Shown: positions 47,658 through 56,381, counted from the first letter of the stretch. The stretch is 64,000 bases of DNA from DASYPP01 sp036006525 (GCA_036006525.1 DASYPP010000047.1:8305-72304), one strand, 5' to 3'. Numbers and translations: made by a program. Notes: generated by a model from the letters alone, not told the origin.

Positions 47658-49541
47658 CTAGTTCCCATCGATCCCTTCAATCCGTATCCGTGTTTCCAGC
47701 ACATCCGGCTCCTCATCGATCAATTGGAAACGGGTTTCCGGAATGAGGCTCAAGCCGCCGCGCCGAGGCAGCGTGCGGTCGGCTGCGGACAGGTTGCGCC
47801 AGGTGGAGGCCACCCGCGGATCGCGCAGCACCTGCCCGGGATCGGCGGCACTCAGCAGCAGGGTGAGGGTGGCGCGGGGATCGCGGAGGGCCGCGTTCAG
47901 CGCCCGCACCATGGCGTACCCCAGCACGTGGGGGTCATCCTCCGTCAGGCTCAGTCGCTTCTCTGCTTCCCCGAAGCGGAGGAGTGGATACCGCTCCGAC
48001 AGCGGCTGCATGATCTGCTCCGCCGCCCACTCGGCGAGTCCTTCGGCCTGGAACGGGTTCAACTGGTTGAGCCGGATCGATCCTCCGGCGGCCGGGAACA
48101 CCATGGCAGAATCCCGGAGGTGCTCGTGCAGCAGGTGCTGCCACTCATGCACCAGGGTTGCCAGCGCCAGCAATGGCTCGTAACTGGGATCGAGCAGGAT
48201 CAGGTCGCGCGGCTCCAGGAAACCGTTAAACGACTCCGCCGCGGCCTGGCCGACCGCGGTAAGGCGATAGCGCTGTCCGGGAAGCTCGAGGTACGAGTTC
48301 CCCGGCGACGAAGGCAGCCGGTGAATCGCGGCCACCAGGCTGGGCCCTTCATGCCGCGCCAACCATTCTTCCGCCGGCGCATTCAGCGGCTGGACCAGGT
48401 GATGCACCATGGCGCTGTCTACCCCGACCCGGGCGGACCCTTCGGGATAGCCGTAGCTCCGGGACCGGATCTCGGGAACCGCGGCCGGTCGCTTCCAGAA
48501 CGCCGTTACCCGGTCCGCGATCGACATCCGGGAATCGAAGACTGGTTGCTCGAGCAGCAGCCGGAGCACCGCGACATACCACTGGGCCGCGCTCTCATAA
48601 CCGTCCAGCAGCGCCAGCACCGCGTTCTTCGACTCCGGATCCGGAGTGCGCATCTGTTGCAGCGTGGCGCGGAAAGCGAGCGAATCAATCGTCCGCAGCG
48701 CGAACAGCCGGTATAGCGCGAGGGGAATGTCCGCGAGCTCCGGCGGGGGAGAGGCCGGCAATAAACCCGCGGCCGCGAGCGCAGGCCGGGCGGATTCCCA
48801 GGTGACGGTGCGAAGGGTCTGCCGTGCCCGCGCCAGTGCGACATCGTGGATGTCCACCTGCCAGGCGCCGGTCGGCCGGAAGAGGTAGTCGAATCGCGCG
48901 GCAACGATTTCGTCGGCGATATTCTGTCTGACCTGTTCCAGGACGGCGACCGCCGATTTCAACATTTCGTCGCGGCGATACAGCCCCATCGCACGAAAAA
49001 GGCCGACCGTGCCCAGGCTGTCGGGGGTCAGGGGGGCGAGTCCGGCTCCCAATGCCAACTCGACGTAGCTGGCGCGCAGTGTCTGGGGGGTAATGCCCTG
49101 GGCCTGGATGGCGGCGAGCCAGCGGCCAGGAATCCGGAACCGGGATTGGCTGGAGCCCCACACCACCTGGCGAAGCCGAAAGGCGGGAGGCGAGGGATAG
49201 AACTCATCGCCGGGATCGAGCCGGATACCGGCGACCGCATACTCGTCACGGTTCAGCCGTAATGTTCCCTGGAGCGCGTCGGCGACGGGCTTGAGGTCCA
49301 GCACCAGCCGCACGGCGGGAGCCTCGGCGTGAAGAGCGCCCCCTGGCTGGGGCACCAGTCTCGTCAGGGTGATGGTAGATGAATCGGGGCGCTCGAGAAG
49401 AATCGAACCTCGCCACGACGAACCGGTCGAGTCGAGCACCAGCTCGGCGAGCATCGGGCGGCTCGATTCCAGCGAAAGGCGCCAGCGGCCCACTAACTGC
49501 GCACTCAGGAGTGAGGGAATCCAGATCAACAAAAAAACCAA
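47658..49541 (-). CDS. Secreted protein with HEXXH metallopeptidase-like motif
   Basis: A 627-residue exported protein. The signal is VFLLIWIPSLLSAQ, followed by LVGRWRLSLESSRPMLAELV, a lipocalin- or beta-sandwich-like N-domain (to about 135). A helical middle (about 180-450) contains LRTVTWESARPALAAAGLLP. Then comes LALATLVHEWQHLLHEHLRD, with HEWQH at about 465-469, a zinc HExxH motif. The downstream segment NQLNPFQAEGLAEWAAEQIM could supply the third ligand, Glu, of a gluzincin. The fold is not one I can name. The start is uncertain: TTG 49541 borders the octad repeat 49540-49639, giving no basic n-region; a longer frame upstream would run into the repeat and the CBS gene. It lies upstream of the M14 gene, gap 19 bases, so the two may be one peptidase operon. 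Confidence 0.8.
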   Translation of the reverse strand: MVFLLIWIPSLLSAQLVGRWRLSLESSRPMLAELVLDSTGSSWRGSILLERPDSSTITLTRLVPQPGGALHAEAPAVRLVLDLKPVADALQGTLRLNRDEYAVAGIRLDPGDEFYPSPPAFRLRQVVWGSSQSRFRIPGRWLAAIQAQGITPQTLRASYVELALGAGLAPLTPDSLGTVGLFRAMGLYRRDEMLKSAVAVLEQVRQNIADEIVAARFDYLFRPTGAWQVDIHDVALARARQTLRTVTWESARPALAAAGLLPASPPPELADIPLALYRLFALRTIDSLAFRATLQQMRTPDPESKNAVLALLDGYESAAQWYVAVLRLLLEQPVFDSRMSIADRVTAFWKRPAAVPEIRSRSYGYPEGSARVGVDSAMVHHLVQPLNAPAEEWLARHEGPSLVAAIHRLPSSPGNSYLELPGQRYRLTAVGQAAAESFNGFLEPRDLILLDPSYEPLLALATLVHEWQHLLHEHLRDSAMVFPAAGGSIRLNQLNPFQAEGLAEWAAEQIMQPLSERYPLLRFGEAEKRLSLTEDDPHVLGYAMVRALNAALRDPRATLTLLLSAADPGQVLRDPRVASTWRNLSAADRTLPRRGGLSLIPETRFQLIDEEPDVLETRIRIEGIDGN

Positions 49542-49639
49542 TGTGGGAATGTGGGACTGTGGGAATGTGGGAACAGTTCCGGTTGCGCGGCTGGTTTGTT
49601 CCCACATTCTGTTATTCCCACATTCCGGCATTCTCACAT
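49540..49639. repeat. Facing octad arms, AATGTGGG family
   Basis: The left arm (49540-49571) is four 8-base units: AATGTGGG, AATGTGGG, ACTGTGGG, AATGTGGG. The right arm (49601-49639) is CCCACATT, CTGTTATT, CCCACATT, CCGGCATT, CTCACAT. It spans the junction between the CBS gene and the HEXXH gene. The CBS stop (49634-49636) lies inside the right arm and the HEXXH gene's possible TTG start at the left arm's edge. Confidence 0.75.
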
Positions 49640-50104
49640 GTCCTGCCATTCCTTCGTGATCTGCTCGATGTCCCGCCATTCGCGGGAGATCTGTTCCACC
49701 AGGTCGGCGGTGTCGGCGGGCGCGTGGAGCCGAGTGGCGATATCGGCCAGCGCGATGATGCCGATCAGGCGGCGGCCGTCCACCACGGGAAGCCGGCGCA
49801 CCTGGGAGCGGGCCATGGTTTCCAGCGCCCGCTGGATGTCGTCCTCGGGGGCGCAGGTGATAGGGTTGGGGGACATCACGTCGCGCACCGAGGTGGTCGC
49901 GGGGTCGCGGCGGCCAGCGATCACCTTGATCGTCAGGTCGCGATCGGTGATGATGCCGACCAGCACCATGCTGTCCCGGTTTTCGACCACCGGCACCGAG
50001 CCGACATTGCGGGCCCGCATCAACTGGGCGACTTCCAGCGCCGTCTGGTCCGGCTGACAGCTGGCCGGATCCGGCGTCATGATGTCGCGACAGAGATGGG
50101 GCAC
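49634..50104 (-). CDS. Tandem CBS-domain protein
   Basis: A 156-residue cytoplasmic protein consisting of a CBS pair (Bateman module). CBS1 is at about 5-68 (RDIMTPDPASCQPDQTALEV, VPVVENRDSMVLVGIITDRD), and CBS2 at about 75-135 (VRDVMSPNPITCAPEDDIQR, RRLPVVDGRRLIGIIALADI). A helical tail with ISREWRDIEQITKEWQDM follows. Such modules bind adenosine nucleotides and sense energy state. GTG 50104 is preferred because GGAG lies 8 bases upstream and it begins right after the efflux adaptor gene's stop (5-base gap); the longer frame would overlap that gene. It is the last gene of the efflux operon. Its stop and last codons lie in the octad arm. A role in regulating the pump is possible but not shown. 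Confidence 0.9.
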   Translation of the reverse strand: MPHLCRDIMTPDPASCQPDQTALEVAQLMRARNVGSVPVVENRDSMVLVGIITDRDLTIKVIAGRRDPATTSVRDVMSPNPITCAPEDDIQRALETMARSQVRRLPVVDGRRLIGIIALADIATRLHAPADTADLVEQISREWRDIEQITKEWQDM

Positions 50105-50109
50105 GATGA

Positions 50110-51216
50110 CTACTCCGGCTTTTTGACTTCGCTCGAATCCGGCCGGGCCACGCCGCGCTCCACCACCGTCGCGGTGACTGGCATACCATCCTGCAGCATG
50201 GCAAGGCCGCCCACCACAACCTGGTCCCCCGCGTCCAGTCCGCTTCTGATCTCTACAAACCCCGGCATGCGAACGCCGAGCCCGACCTGGCTCCGCGAGG
50301 CTTTGCCGTCTCTCACCACCCATACGAAGTTGCCGCCCTGGATCGGGAGGATCGATTCCTCGGGCACCAGCACCGCGTTAGCGCGCACATCGGTGGCCAG
50401 CCGGGCTTCGATGAACATGCCGGCCTGGAGCTGGCGCTGATTGTTGGGCACCAGTGCCTTGATCAGGATGGTTCGGGCCGGGAGCTGGACGATGGGATCT
50501 ACGAAATCCACGACGCCAGTGAATTCCTTGTTACCCAGGGCCGCGACCCGGAACGTCACCCGTTGGCCGAGTTTCAGACGCTCGGCGTAGCGTTCGGGAA
50601 CCTGGAAGACGGCGCGCTGAGGGTTCACCGTCTGCAAGGCAACGAGCCGGGAACTGGTGGTGACATAGTCACCGAAACTCACGAACCGCTGGCCCACGAC
50701 GCCGCTGAACGGCGCCCGCACCGTGGTGCGATCCAACCGGATCTTGAGCAGGTCCACCTGGGCGCGAGTGCTGCGCTCATTGGCCTCGGCCTGTTCCAGG
50801 TCGGCGGCCGATGAGGCGTTCTGACCCTGGAGATCGCGGGTCCGCTTCAGGGCCTGCGCGGCCAGGTCCCAGTCGGCCTGGGACCGCTCCAGCGTGGCCT
50901 TCAACTCCTGGTCGTCGATCTTGAACAGCGCCGCCCCTTTCCCGACCGCCTGCCCTTCCCGCACCGTAATGTCGACAATCCGGCCTTCAATGTCGGGGCG
51001 AAGCTCGATGGCCTGAATCGCCTCGACCTGGCCGGTGGCCGCGATGGCGTCCACCACGGTGTCCTTCCGGGCGACCGCCACTTCCACCGGCAGGGCGAAT
51101 CCACCGGGCCCGGCGGCTGCCGCCTTTTTCTTGCAGCCGACCGACACCACTGCCAACGCAAGAACGCCAAGTCGCCAAGAGTTCAATAGACTCACTCGCA
51201 GGAATCGGTTGGTCAT
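50110..51216 (-). CDS. RND efflux periplasmic adaptor (membrane-fusion protein)
   Basis: A 368-residue lipoprotein bridging inner-membrane pump and outer-membrane channel. The signal TNRFLRVSLLNSWRLGVLAL has a lipobox with VVSVGC. The adaptor fold follows: beta-barrel/lipoyl pieces (ELRPDIEGRIVDITVREGQA; TTVRAPFSGVVGQRFVSFGD) around a coiled-coil hairpin (QADWDLAAQALKRTRDLQGQ) and a membrane-proximal domain (IEIRSGLDAGDQVVVGGLAM-like end). A remarkable point is that the signal peptide is encoded through the left arm of the octad repeat, and the right arm lies just upstream of the ATG, so repeat DNA supplies both leader and N-terminus. ATG 51216 is preferred over one 15 codons up. It lies downstream of the TolC-like gene and upstream of the CBS gene. 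Confidence 0.93.
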   Translation of the reverse strand: MTNRFLRVSLLNSWRLGVLALAVVSVGCKKKAAAAGPGGFALPVEVAVARKDTVVDAIAATGQVEAIQAIELRPDIEGRIVDITVREGQAVGKGAALFKIDDQELKATLERSQADWDLAAQALKRTRDLQGQNASSAADLEQAEANERSTRAQVDLLKIRLDRTTVRAPFSGVVGQRFVSFGDYVTTSSRLVALQTVNPQRAVFQVPERYAERLKLGQRVTFRVAALGNKEFTGVVDFVDPIVQLPARTILIKALVPNNQRQLQAGMFIEARLATDVRANAVLVPEESILPIQGGNFVWVVRDGKASRSQVGLGVRMPGFVEIRSGLDAGDQVVVGGLAMLQDGMPVTATVVERGVARPDSSEVKKPE

Positions 51217-51245
51217 CTTTGCGCCTTTGCGCCTTTGCGTTTGCG
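51157..51245. repeat. Facing octad arms around the efflux adaptor's start, CGCAAAGG family
   Basis: The left arm (51157-51180) is CGCAAGAA, CGCCAAGT, CGCCAAGA; the right arm (51216-51245), as reverse complement, is CGCAAA, CGCAAAGG, CGCAAAGG, CGCAAAGA. The ATG of the adaptor (51216-51214) lies between the arms: the right arm forms the leader with AAAGG sequences, and the left arm encodes part of the signal peptide. The unit family matches 24501-24584. Confidence 0.7.
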
Positions 51246-51257
51246 GTTGCTGAAAAC

Positions 51258-52547
51258 TCATGGAAGCACTCGATCTTCGAACAACCGGCGGCCTACGATT
51301 GCTTCGAGACCCGCCAACGCGAGCCGGACGGAGAAACGGGACTGCACCAGCACCGCTTCAGCCTCGGCGAGGGCTACCTGGCCGCTCAGCAGGTCCAGGA
51401 TGGTAGAAGCCCCGGCCCGATAGCGGACCTCCTGGACCCGGTAGTTCTCCCGGGCCACCAGCACGCCGGTCTGCTGCAGGGCCACGGTGGCGCGTGCAGT
51501 GGTATACGCCTCGTACGCCTGGGTCACGTCGGCCAGCGCGGCCCGCTCGAGGTCGGTCCGAATCGCCTGCGCCACATTGCGGTCAACTCGCGCCTGGCTC
51601 ACGGCGATTTCCCGCTGGCCATTGTTCCAGATCGGAATCGAGACACCGAAGTCGATGGCTGATACCGTGCGAGCGTTGGGAAAGAGCTGGGTGTCGAACC
51701 TGGTATGGGAACCGGTGACCGTGAAGGTCGGCAGGTAGTCGCTTTGCCGGCTTCGCAGGACGGCATTCGCGCTCCGCTCGGCCGCTCGCGCCACCCGGTA
51801 CTGGGGACCCTGCTCCACGGCCAGGTCGACCGCGTCGCTCAACGTGATCGGCAACTCGGAAGCGGGGACGCTGTCCACCGGAGCCGCGCTCACCGGCCCG
51901 CTGATTCCGATCCGCCGCCCGAGCTGGAGCCGGGCAACCCGGAGCGCCGATTCCTGGCGCAGCTGCTCCACCTGGGAGCGGGTCAACTCCAGAAACAGCT
52001 CGAGCGAGTCGCTCTGGACAGCGGCGCCTGACAACACCCGGGCCCGCGCGACCTGGAAGGCCTCACTGGCCCGCCGTACCCGATCGCCGGAGAGCTTGGC
52101 GAGCTCCTCGTTGGCCAGCACGTCGTAAAAGTCGGCTTCGGTGAGCAGCGCGGCGGTGAAGCGGGCCTCCATGCTGCCGGCTTCCGCTTCGTCGAGCGCG
52201 GCCCGGCTCCTGGATAGCTCAGCGAACTTTCGGACGCTGAAGATTTCGTAGCGCGCCGTGGCCTGAAAGTTGGTCGAGGTGGACTGCAATCCGCCGGTGC
52301 CGATGTTGAAGAACGGCACCGAGTACTTGGTATAATCGAGCGATATCGTGAGCGAGGGCAGGATGAAGGCGCCGAGCGCGGCGCGACGCCCCCACTCGGC
52401 GGTGCCCACCCGGCCCAGGGCCGACACGTAGTTGGGGTCCAGCTGACTGGCGCGAGCAAGCGCCTCGTTCAGGGTCACCCGGGGCACGGTGTCCTGGGAG
52501 GGCGCGCTCGGCGCGGCGACCTGGAGTACCAGCAGTAGTGCAAACAT
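51258..52547 (-). CDS. TolC-like outer-membrane efflux channel
   Basis: A 429-residue outer-membrane factor. The short signal MFALLLVLQVAAPSAPSQ is followed by two repeats of the TolC fold: TLNEALARASQLDPNYVSAL as the first family helix, AELSRSRAALDEAEAGSMEA, SQVEQLRQESALRVARLQLG, then TLSDAVDLAVEQGPQYRVAR opening the second half, and ARENYRVQEVRYRAGASTIL toward the end. It would form a trimeric channel for the RND pump upstream. Its ATG overlaps the pump gene's stop by one base (TGATG). The order pump, channel, adaptor on one strand is unusual compared with the common adaptor, pump, channel order, but the set is complete. Confidence 0.94.
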   Translation of the reverse strand: MFALLLVLQVAAPSAPSQDTVPRVTLNEALARASQLDPNYVSALGRVGTAEWGRRAALGAFILPSLTISLDYTKYSVPFFNIGTGGLQSTSTNFQATARYEIFSVRKFAELSRSRAALDEAEAGSMEARFTAALLTEADFYDVLANEELAKLSGDRVRRASEAFQVARARVLSGAAVQSDSLELFLELTRSQVEQLRQESALRVARLQLGRRIGISGPVSAAPVDSVPASELPITLSDAVDLAVEQGPQYRVARAAERSANAVLRSRQSDYLPTFTVTGSHTRFDTQLFPNARTVSAIDFGVSIPIWNNGQREIAVSQARVDRNVAQAIRTDLERAALADVTQAYEAYTTARATVALQQTGVLVARENYRVQEVRYRAGASTILDLLSGQVALAEAEAVLVQSRFSVRLALAGLEAIVGRRLFEDRVLP

Positions 52548-55500
52548 CAGTGCGCCTCCGCGCCGACCGGCAAGCGCTCTTCGGCCTTCGCCTCGCGCGG
52601 CTTGCGCCGGGCCAGCCGGTCGAGGAGAACATATCCCACCGGGACCAGGAACAGCGTTAGAACGGTGGACAGGAACACGCCACCGACAATGCCGTACCCC
52701 AGGGGCCGGCGACTCATGGAACCGGCGCCCAGTCCCAGCGCAATGGGGAGCGCGCCCATGATGGTGGCGAACGATGTCATGAGAATGGGGCGGAGCCGGA
52801 TCCGTCCCGCTTCCAGCATCGCCTCGACCAGTCCCAGGCCCCGGTCCTGCAGCTGGTTGGCGTACTCCACCAGCAGAATCGAGTTCTTGGTCACGATGCC
52901 GATCAGGAGAATGAACCCGATCTCGCTGTACAGGTTGAGGGTGGACCCGGCCAGCTTGAGGGTCACCAGCGCGCCCGTGACAGCGAGCGGCACGGCGAGC
53001 AGCACGGTGAAGGGGTGGACCAGGGACTCGAACTGCGACGCCAGGACCATGAAGACGACGACGAGCGCCAGGATGAAGGCAATGATGAGTGAGTTCCCGC
53101 TCTCGACCTGTTCCCGGGCTTCGCCCTGGAGGGCGGTCGAGCTGCCCTGCGGCAGTACCTGGGTGGCCGCCGCTCGCATCGAGTCGATGGCTTCACCCAG
53201 GCTGAAGCCGGGGGCGAGGCCCGCGGAGATGGTGAAGGACCGCACCCGGTCGAAGTGATTGAGTTGCTGCGGTCCGACTCCTTCGCTCACGTGGGCGACG
53301 GCGTCCATCTGCACCAGCTCACCGTCGCGTCCCTTGAGATACAAGCCGCTCATGTCCGAGGGTGTGGACCGTTCCTCGGGGCGCAGCTGCACCATGACCT
53401 TGTACAACTTGTTGGCGCGGGTGAAGGTGCTGACCTCACGGCCGCCCAGCATGGTCTGCAGGGTCGACGCGATATCCCGCACCGGAACCCCCAGGTCCTC
53501 CGCCCGGTCCCGGTCAAAAGTGACAGTCAACTCCGGCTTGTTCACCTTCGGGTTCAGCTGGAGGTTCACCAGCCCATGGATTCCCTGGGCCCGCTGCATC
53601 AGCGCCTGGACTCCAGCGGTCAGCTTGTCGTAATCCGGGTTCTGGACCACGAACTCGAGTTGCGATCCAAAACCGTTCCCGATGGCGGGGGGATTGTTGG
53701 CGAAGGCCATCACGCCCGGCACGCCGAAGAACTGGGGCTGCACCTCGTTGATGACGTCCTGCACCTTGCGTTTTCGCTTGCTCCAGTCGGAGAGCCGCAC
53801 GAACGCAATGCCCTGGCTCACCGGGCCGAAGCCGCCCACCAGCTCGAAGTAGCCCTCCACGTCCTTGGTGTGGGCCAGGATGGCTTCAAGGCGCTTCATG
53901 TAACTGTCGGTGTAAGCGACCGTGGAACCTTCGGGCGCGATGGCCACCACGATGAAGAACCCGCGATCTTCCGCCGGGATGAATTCGTGCTTCAGGCTGC
54001 GGAAAGTGACAACCGCGATGGCGATCATCGCTCCAGCGCCGAGCAGCACCACCAGGCGATGACGCAGGGCCCAGCCGAGGCTCCTGGCGTACCCGTTGGA
54101 AATGGCCTCGAATCCCCGCTCAAACGCCCTGAAGATGGGCCCGTGCTGTTTGGGCACCCTCAGGATCTTCGCACTCAGCATTGGAGTGAGCGTCAGGGCA
54201 ACGAGTCCTGAGATGATGACCGACCCGGCCAGCGCAATGCCGAATTCGTTGAAGAGCCGGCCGGTAGAACCCTTGAGAAAGGCCAGGGGAGTGAACACCG
54301 CCACCAGGCAAATCGTGGTGGCCAGCACCGCAAAGGCGATTTCGCGGGTCCCGTTGATCGCCGCGGTCGTGGGGTCCTCCCCCAGCTCCTCCTGGTGCCG
54401 GTAGGCGTTTTCCAGCACGATGATCGCGTCATCCACCACGATGCCGATGGCGAGGGTCAGCGCGAGCAGCGTGAAGTTGTTGATGGAGAATCCCAGGGCG
54501 TACATGATCGCGAAGGTCGCGACCACGGAAGCCGGGATGGCCAGGCCGGGAATGATCGTGGCCCGAAGGTTCCTGAGGAAGACAAAGATGATGATCACGA
54601 CCAGGATGCCGGCAATGATCAGGGTATTGATGGCCTCCTTGATCGAGTGGCGCACGAAGACCGACTGGTCGTATGCCACGTCCAGCTTCACCCCGGGAGG
54701 CAACAACTGCTGAATGGCCGGCAGGGCCTGGTAGATCTGGTCGGCCACCTGGATGATGTTGGCCTTGGACTGGCGCACAACGCCGATGGCGACCGCGGGC
54801 CGGCTGTTATATCGGAGGGTGGTGCGGATATCCTCGGCGCCGAGCTCCACGTTGCCCAGGTCCCGGAGGCGAACCATTTGACCGTGCTGGTTATCTACCA
54901 CGAGCTGGGAGAACTCGTCGGGGGTCTTGAGCTCACCCAGGGACCGGACCGAGAACTCGCGCTGCAGGGATTCGATCCGACCCGAGGGGATCTCCACGCT
55001 CCGGCTCTGGATGGCGTTCTCGACGTCCTGCACCGTCAGGCCCCTTGCCGCAAGCTGAGACGCTTCCAGCCAGACCCGCATCGAGTAGCGCCGCTCGCCG
55101 AAGATCAGGGCCTGCCCCACTCCGGAGAGCGATTGGAGCCGGCTCTTCACCGTCCGGTCGCCGATGTCCGACAGTTGCAGCAGGTCGTAGTTGTCGCCGG
55201 AGAGCGCCAGCCAGAAGAAGGGCTGCGCGTCGGCCTCCTGCTTGCTCACCACCGGTTCGAGCACTTCGCGTGGCAACCGGCCCCGGACCCGGGAGACCTT
55301 GTCCCGCACATCCTGGGCGGCCGATTCGACGTCCCGGTCCAGGTTGAATTCCAGGGTGATGTTGCTGACCTGCTCGGCGCTGGAGCTGGTCAGGGTCCGG
55401 AGACCCTGGACCGTGCTCAGCTCTTCCTCCAGGATATCGGTGACCGCCGACTCCACCACCTGGGGATTGGCCCCCGGGAGCACGGTACTGACCGATACGA

Positions 55501-55630
55501 TGGGAGGATCGATGTCCGGGAATTCCCGGACGGAAAGCTGCAGGTACCCCAGCACTCCGAACAGCACCAGGGCGACGCTCATCATGCTGGCGAAGACCGG
55601 CCGGGCAATAGCGGTATCTGAGATTTTCAT
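52547..55630 (-). CDS. RND-family efflux transporter (AcrB/MexF type)
   Basis: A 1027-residue proton-driven inner-membrane pump of the HAE1 (hydrophobe/amphiphile) type. TM1 begins ARPVFASMMSVALVLFGVLG. The first porter domain includes FPDIDPPIVSVSTVLPGANP and SNITLEFNLDRDVESAAQDV. The TM4 region carries GIVVDDAIIVLENAYRHQEE, with the paired Asp residues of proton relay, and TM10-12 carry IGIVTKNSILLVEYANQLQD plus GAGSMSRRPLGYGIVGG near the end. The length is normal. It should export drugs, bile-like amphiphiles or native lipids. It is first in the operon with TolC-like, adaptor and CBS genes, and is preceded by an unrelated plus-strand gene 100 bases away. No TetR or two-component regulator is adjacent. 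Confidence 0.97.
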   Translation of the reverse strand: MKISDTAIARPVFASMMSVALVLFGVLGYLQLSVREFPDIDPPIVSVSTVLPGANPQVVESAVTDILEEELSTVQGLRTLTSSSAEQVSNITLEFNLDRDVESAAQDVRDKVSRVRGRLPREVLEPVVSKQEADAQPFFWLALSGDNYDLLQLSDIGDRTVKSRLQSLSGVGQALIFGERRYSMRVWLEASQLAARGLTVQDVENAIQSRSVEIPSGRIESLQREFSVRSLGELKTPDEFSQLVVDNQHGQMVRLRDLGNVELGAEDIRTTLRYNSRPAVAIGVVRQSKANIIQVADQIYQALPAIQQLLPPGVKLDVAYDQSVFVRHSIKEAINTLIIAGILVVIIIFVFLRNLRATIIPGLAIPASVVATFAIMYALGFSINNFTLLALTLAIGIVVDDAIIVLENAYRHQEELGEDPTTAAINGTREIAFAVLATTICLVAVFTPLAFLKGSTGRLFNEFGIALAGSVIISGLVALTLTPMLSAKILRVPKQHGPIFRAFERGFEAISNGYARSLGWALRHRLVVLLGAGAMIAIAVVTFRSLKHEFIPAEDRGFFIVVAIAPEGSTVAYTDSYMKRLEAILAHTKDVEGYFELVGGFGPVSQGIAFVRLSDWSKRKRKVQDVINEVQPQFFGVPGVMAFANNPPAIGNGFGSQLEFVVQNPDYDKLTAGVQALMQRAQGIHGLVNLQLNPKVNKPELTVTFDRDRAEDLGVPVRDIASTLQTMLGGREVSTFTRANKLYKVMVQLRPEERSTPSDMSGLYLKGRDGELVQMDAVAHVSEGVGPQQLNHFDRVRSFTISAGLAPGFSLGEAIDSMRAAATQVLPQGSSTALQGEAREQVESGNSLIIAFILALVVVFMVLASQFESLVHPFTVLLAVPLAVTGALVTLKLAGSTLNLYSEIGFILLIGIVTKNSILLVEYANQLQDRGLGLVEAMLEAGRIRLRPILMTSFATIMGALPIALGLGAGSMSRRPLGYGIVGGVFLSTVLTLFLVPVGYVLLDRLARRKPREAKAEERLPVGAEAH

Positions 55631-55732
55631 AATGGAACCAGCCTACGGGAACGGGGCCCGAAAGGTTTATCGGAAGGGGAAAGAATCTAACATGCTATAG
55701 TCGTCCGGGGTGCCCGGTATTAGACTCCGAGC

Positions 55733-56089
55733 ATGAGTCTCAAGCTCTCCTCCCGGCAGCAGGCGCAGCTGGGCTTTCTGGACACGGCCTTTTCCAAGGT
55801 CCAGCGGGTACAAAGCCTGATCGAGAAAATGGCCACGCCGTCCGAGGCGGAGACGGCGACGAGGAGTCTGGCGCGCTTCGTCGACGAGATCAAGTCGGGT
55901 GCGTCGGGTATGGGCCTGTCCCGGGTAGCGGAATCGGCGGCCAATATCGGCAGCATCGCCCGGCGATCGGGAGCCATACCCGAGAAATTGCGGAGTTTGC
56001 GGGAAGGATTGGCGGGCTTGAAAAACAACTGGGAAGGGGCACGAAAGGCAGCCAGCACGCCGGAAAAAGAATCCAGCGAGGTGGAGTAG
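55733..56089 (+). CDS. Small helical protein, HPt-like without histidine
   Basis: A 118-residue helical protein with a flexible charged tail (KAASTPEKESSEVE). The core (RQQAQLGFLDTAFSKVQRVQ; TRSLARFVDEIKSGASGMGL; SRVAESAANIGSIARRSGAI) resembles the layout of a histidine phosphotransfer (HPt) domain, in which a helix carries H-x-x-K-G-x-x-x-x-x-G. Here the segment DEIKSGASGMGL aligns, but the phosphoacceptor His is replaced by Asp or missing, so phosphotransfer is unlikely. This match is by eye only. ATG 55733 has a poor ribosome-binding site; a TATTAG hexamer about 12 bases upstream may be a -10. It diverges from the RND operon and is convergent with the small membrane protein. Confidence 0.6.
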   Translation: MSLKLSSRQQAQLGFLDTAFSKVQRVQSLIEKMATPSEAETATRSLARFVDEIKSGASGMGLSRVAESAANIGSIARRSGAIPEKLRSLREGLAGLKNNWEGARKAASTPEKESSEVE

Positions 56090-56099
56090 CCGTAGAGGC

Positions 56100-56336
56100 T
56101 CAGGCTGCTCCGGCCCGGGCCTTCCGCTTTTCGATCATCTTGTCGATGATGGGACCCGAGAGCAGCACGATCATCCCGTTGACCAAACCGCCGATCAAGA
56201 GCGAGACATACGTCAGCGCCCCCAGGATCAGGGTCGCGCCGATTCCGGCGAAAAGCAGGTAGAGCAGGTGAATCACGATCAGGCTCCGGTTGGCGGAGGA
56301 CAGCGGTAGATTAGTGTCTCCGGGCAAGTTCCACAA
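56100..56336 (-). CDS. Small two-span membrane protein
   Basis: A 78-residue protein with two probable transmembrane helices (about 18-42, LIVIHLLYLLFAGIGATLIL, and 46-64, LLIGGLVNGMIVLLSGPI) and a basic tail IIDKMIEKRKARAGAA, giving both ends inside. A Gly-rich turn separates the helices. I do not recognise a family; proteins of this layout occur as DUF4282-like or holin-like small membrane proteins. It is convergent with the small helical gene (10-base gap). Upstream lies the short heptad array at 56344-56364 and the divergent start of the next gene. The frame is hydrophobic in a biologically sensible way, the main evidence for it. Confidence 0.65.
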   Translation of the reverse strand: MWNLPGDTNLPLSSANRSLIVIHLLYLLFAGIGATLILGALTYVSLLIGGLVNGMIVLLSGPIIDKMIEKRKARAGAA

Positions 56337-56343
56337 GATCGAT

Positions 56344-56364
56344 CTTCAATCCTCAATCCTTCAT
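56344..56364. repeat. One-armed heptad repeat, ATTGAAG family (inverse)
   Basis: Units CTTCAAT, CCTCAAT, CCTTCAT fill most of the 45-base gap between the divergent starts at 56336 and 56382. It is the inverse of the TTGAAGA-type array at 46021-46049. Confidence 0.5.
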
Positions 56365-56381
56365 CTATTATCGAGGGTACC

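Noticed and set aside
49542..50219. N-terminal extension of the HEXXH protein to the frame's first ATG
   Set aside because: It would run through the octad repeat and antiparallel to or across the CBS and adaptor genes, and the residues are low-complexity; the signal peptide appears only at about 49541.
54395..55621. 408-codon plus-strand frame across the RND pump
   Set aside because: His/Asp/Gly-rich shadow of transmembrane and porter codons; no signal or domain.
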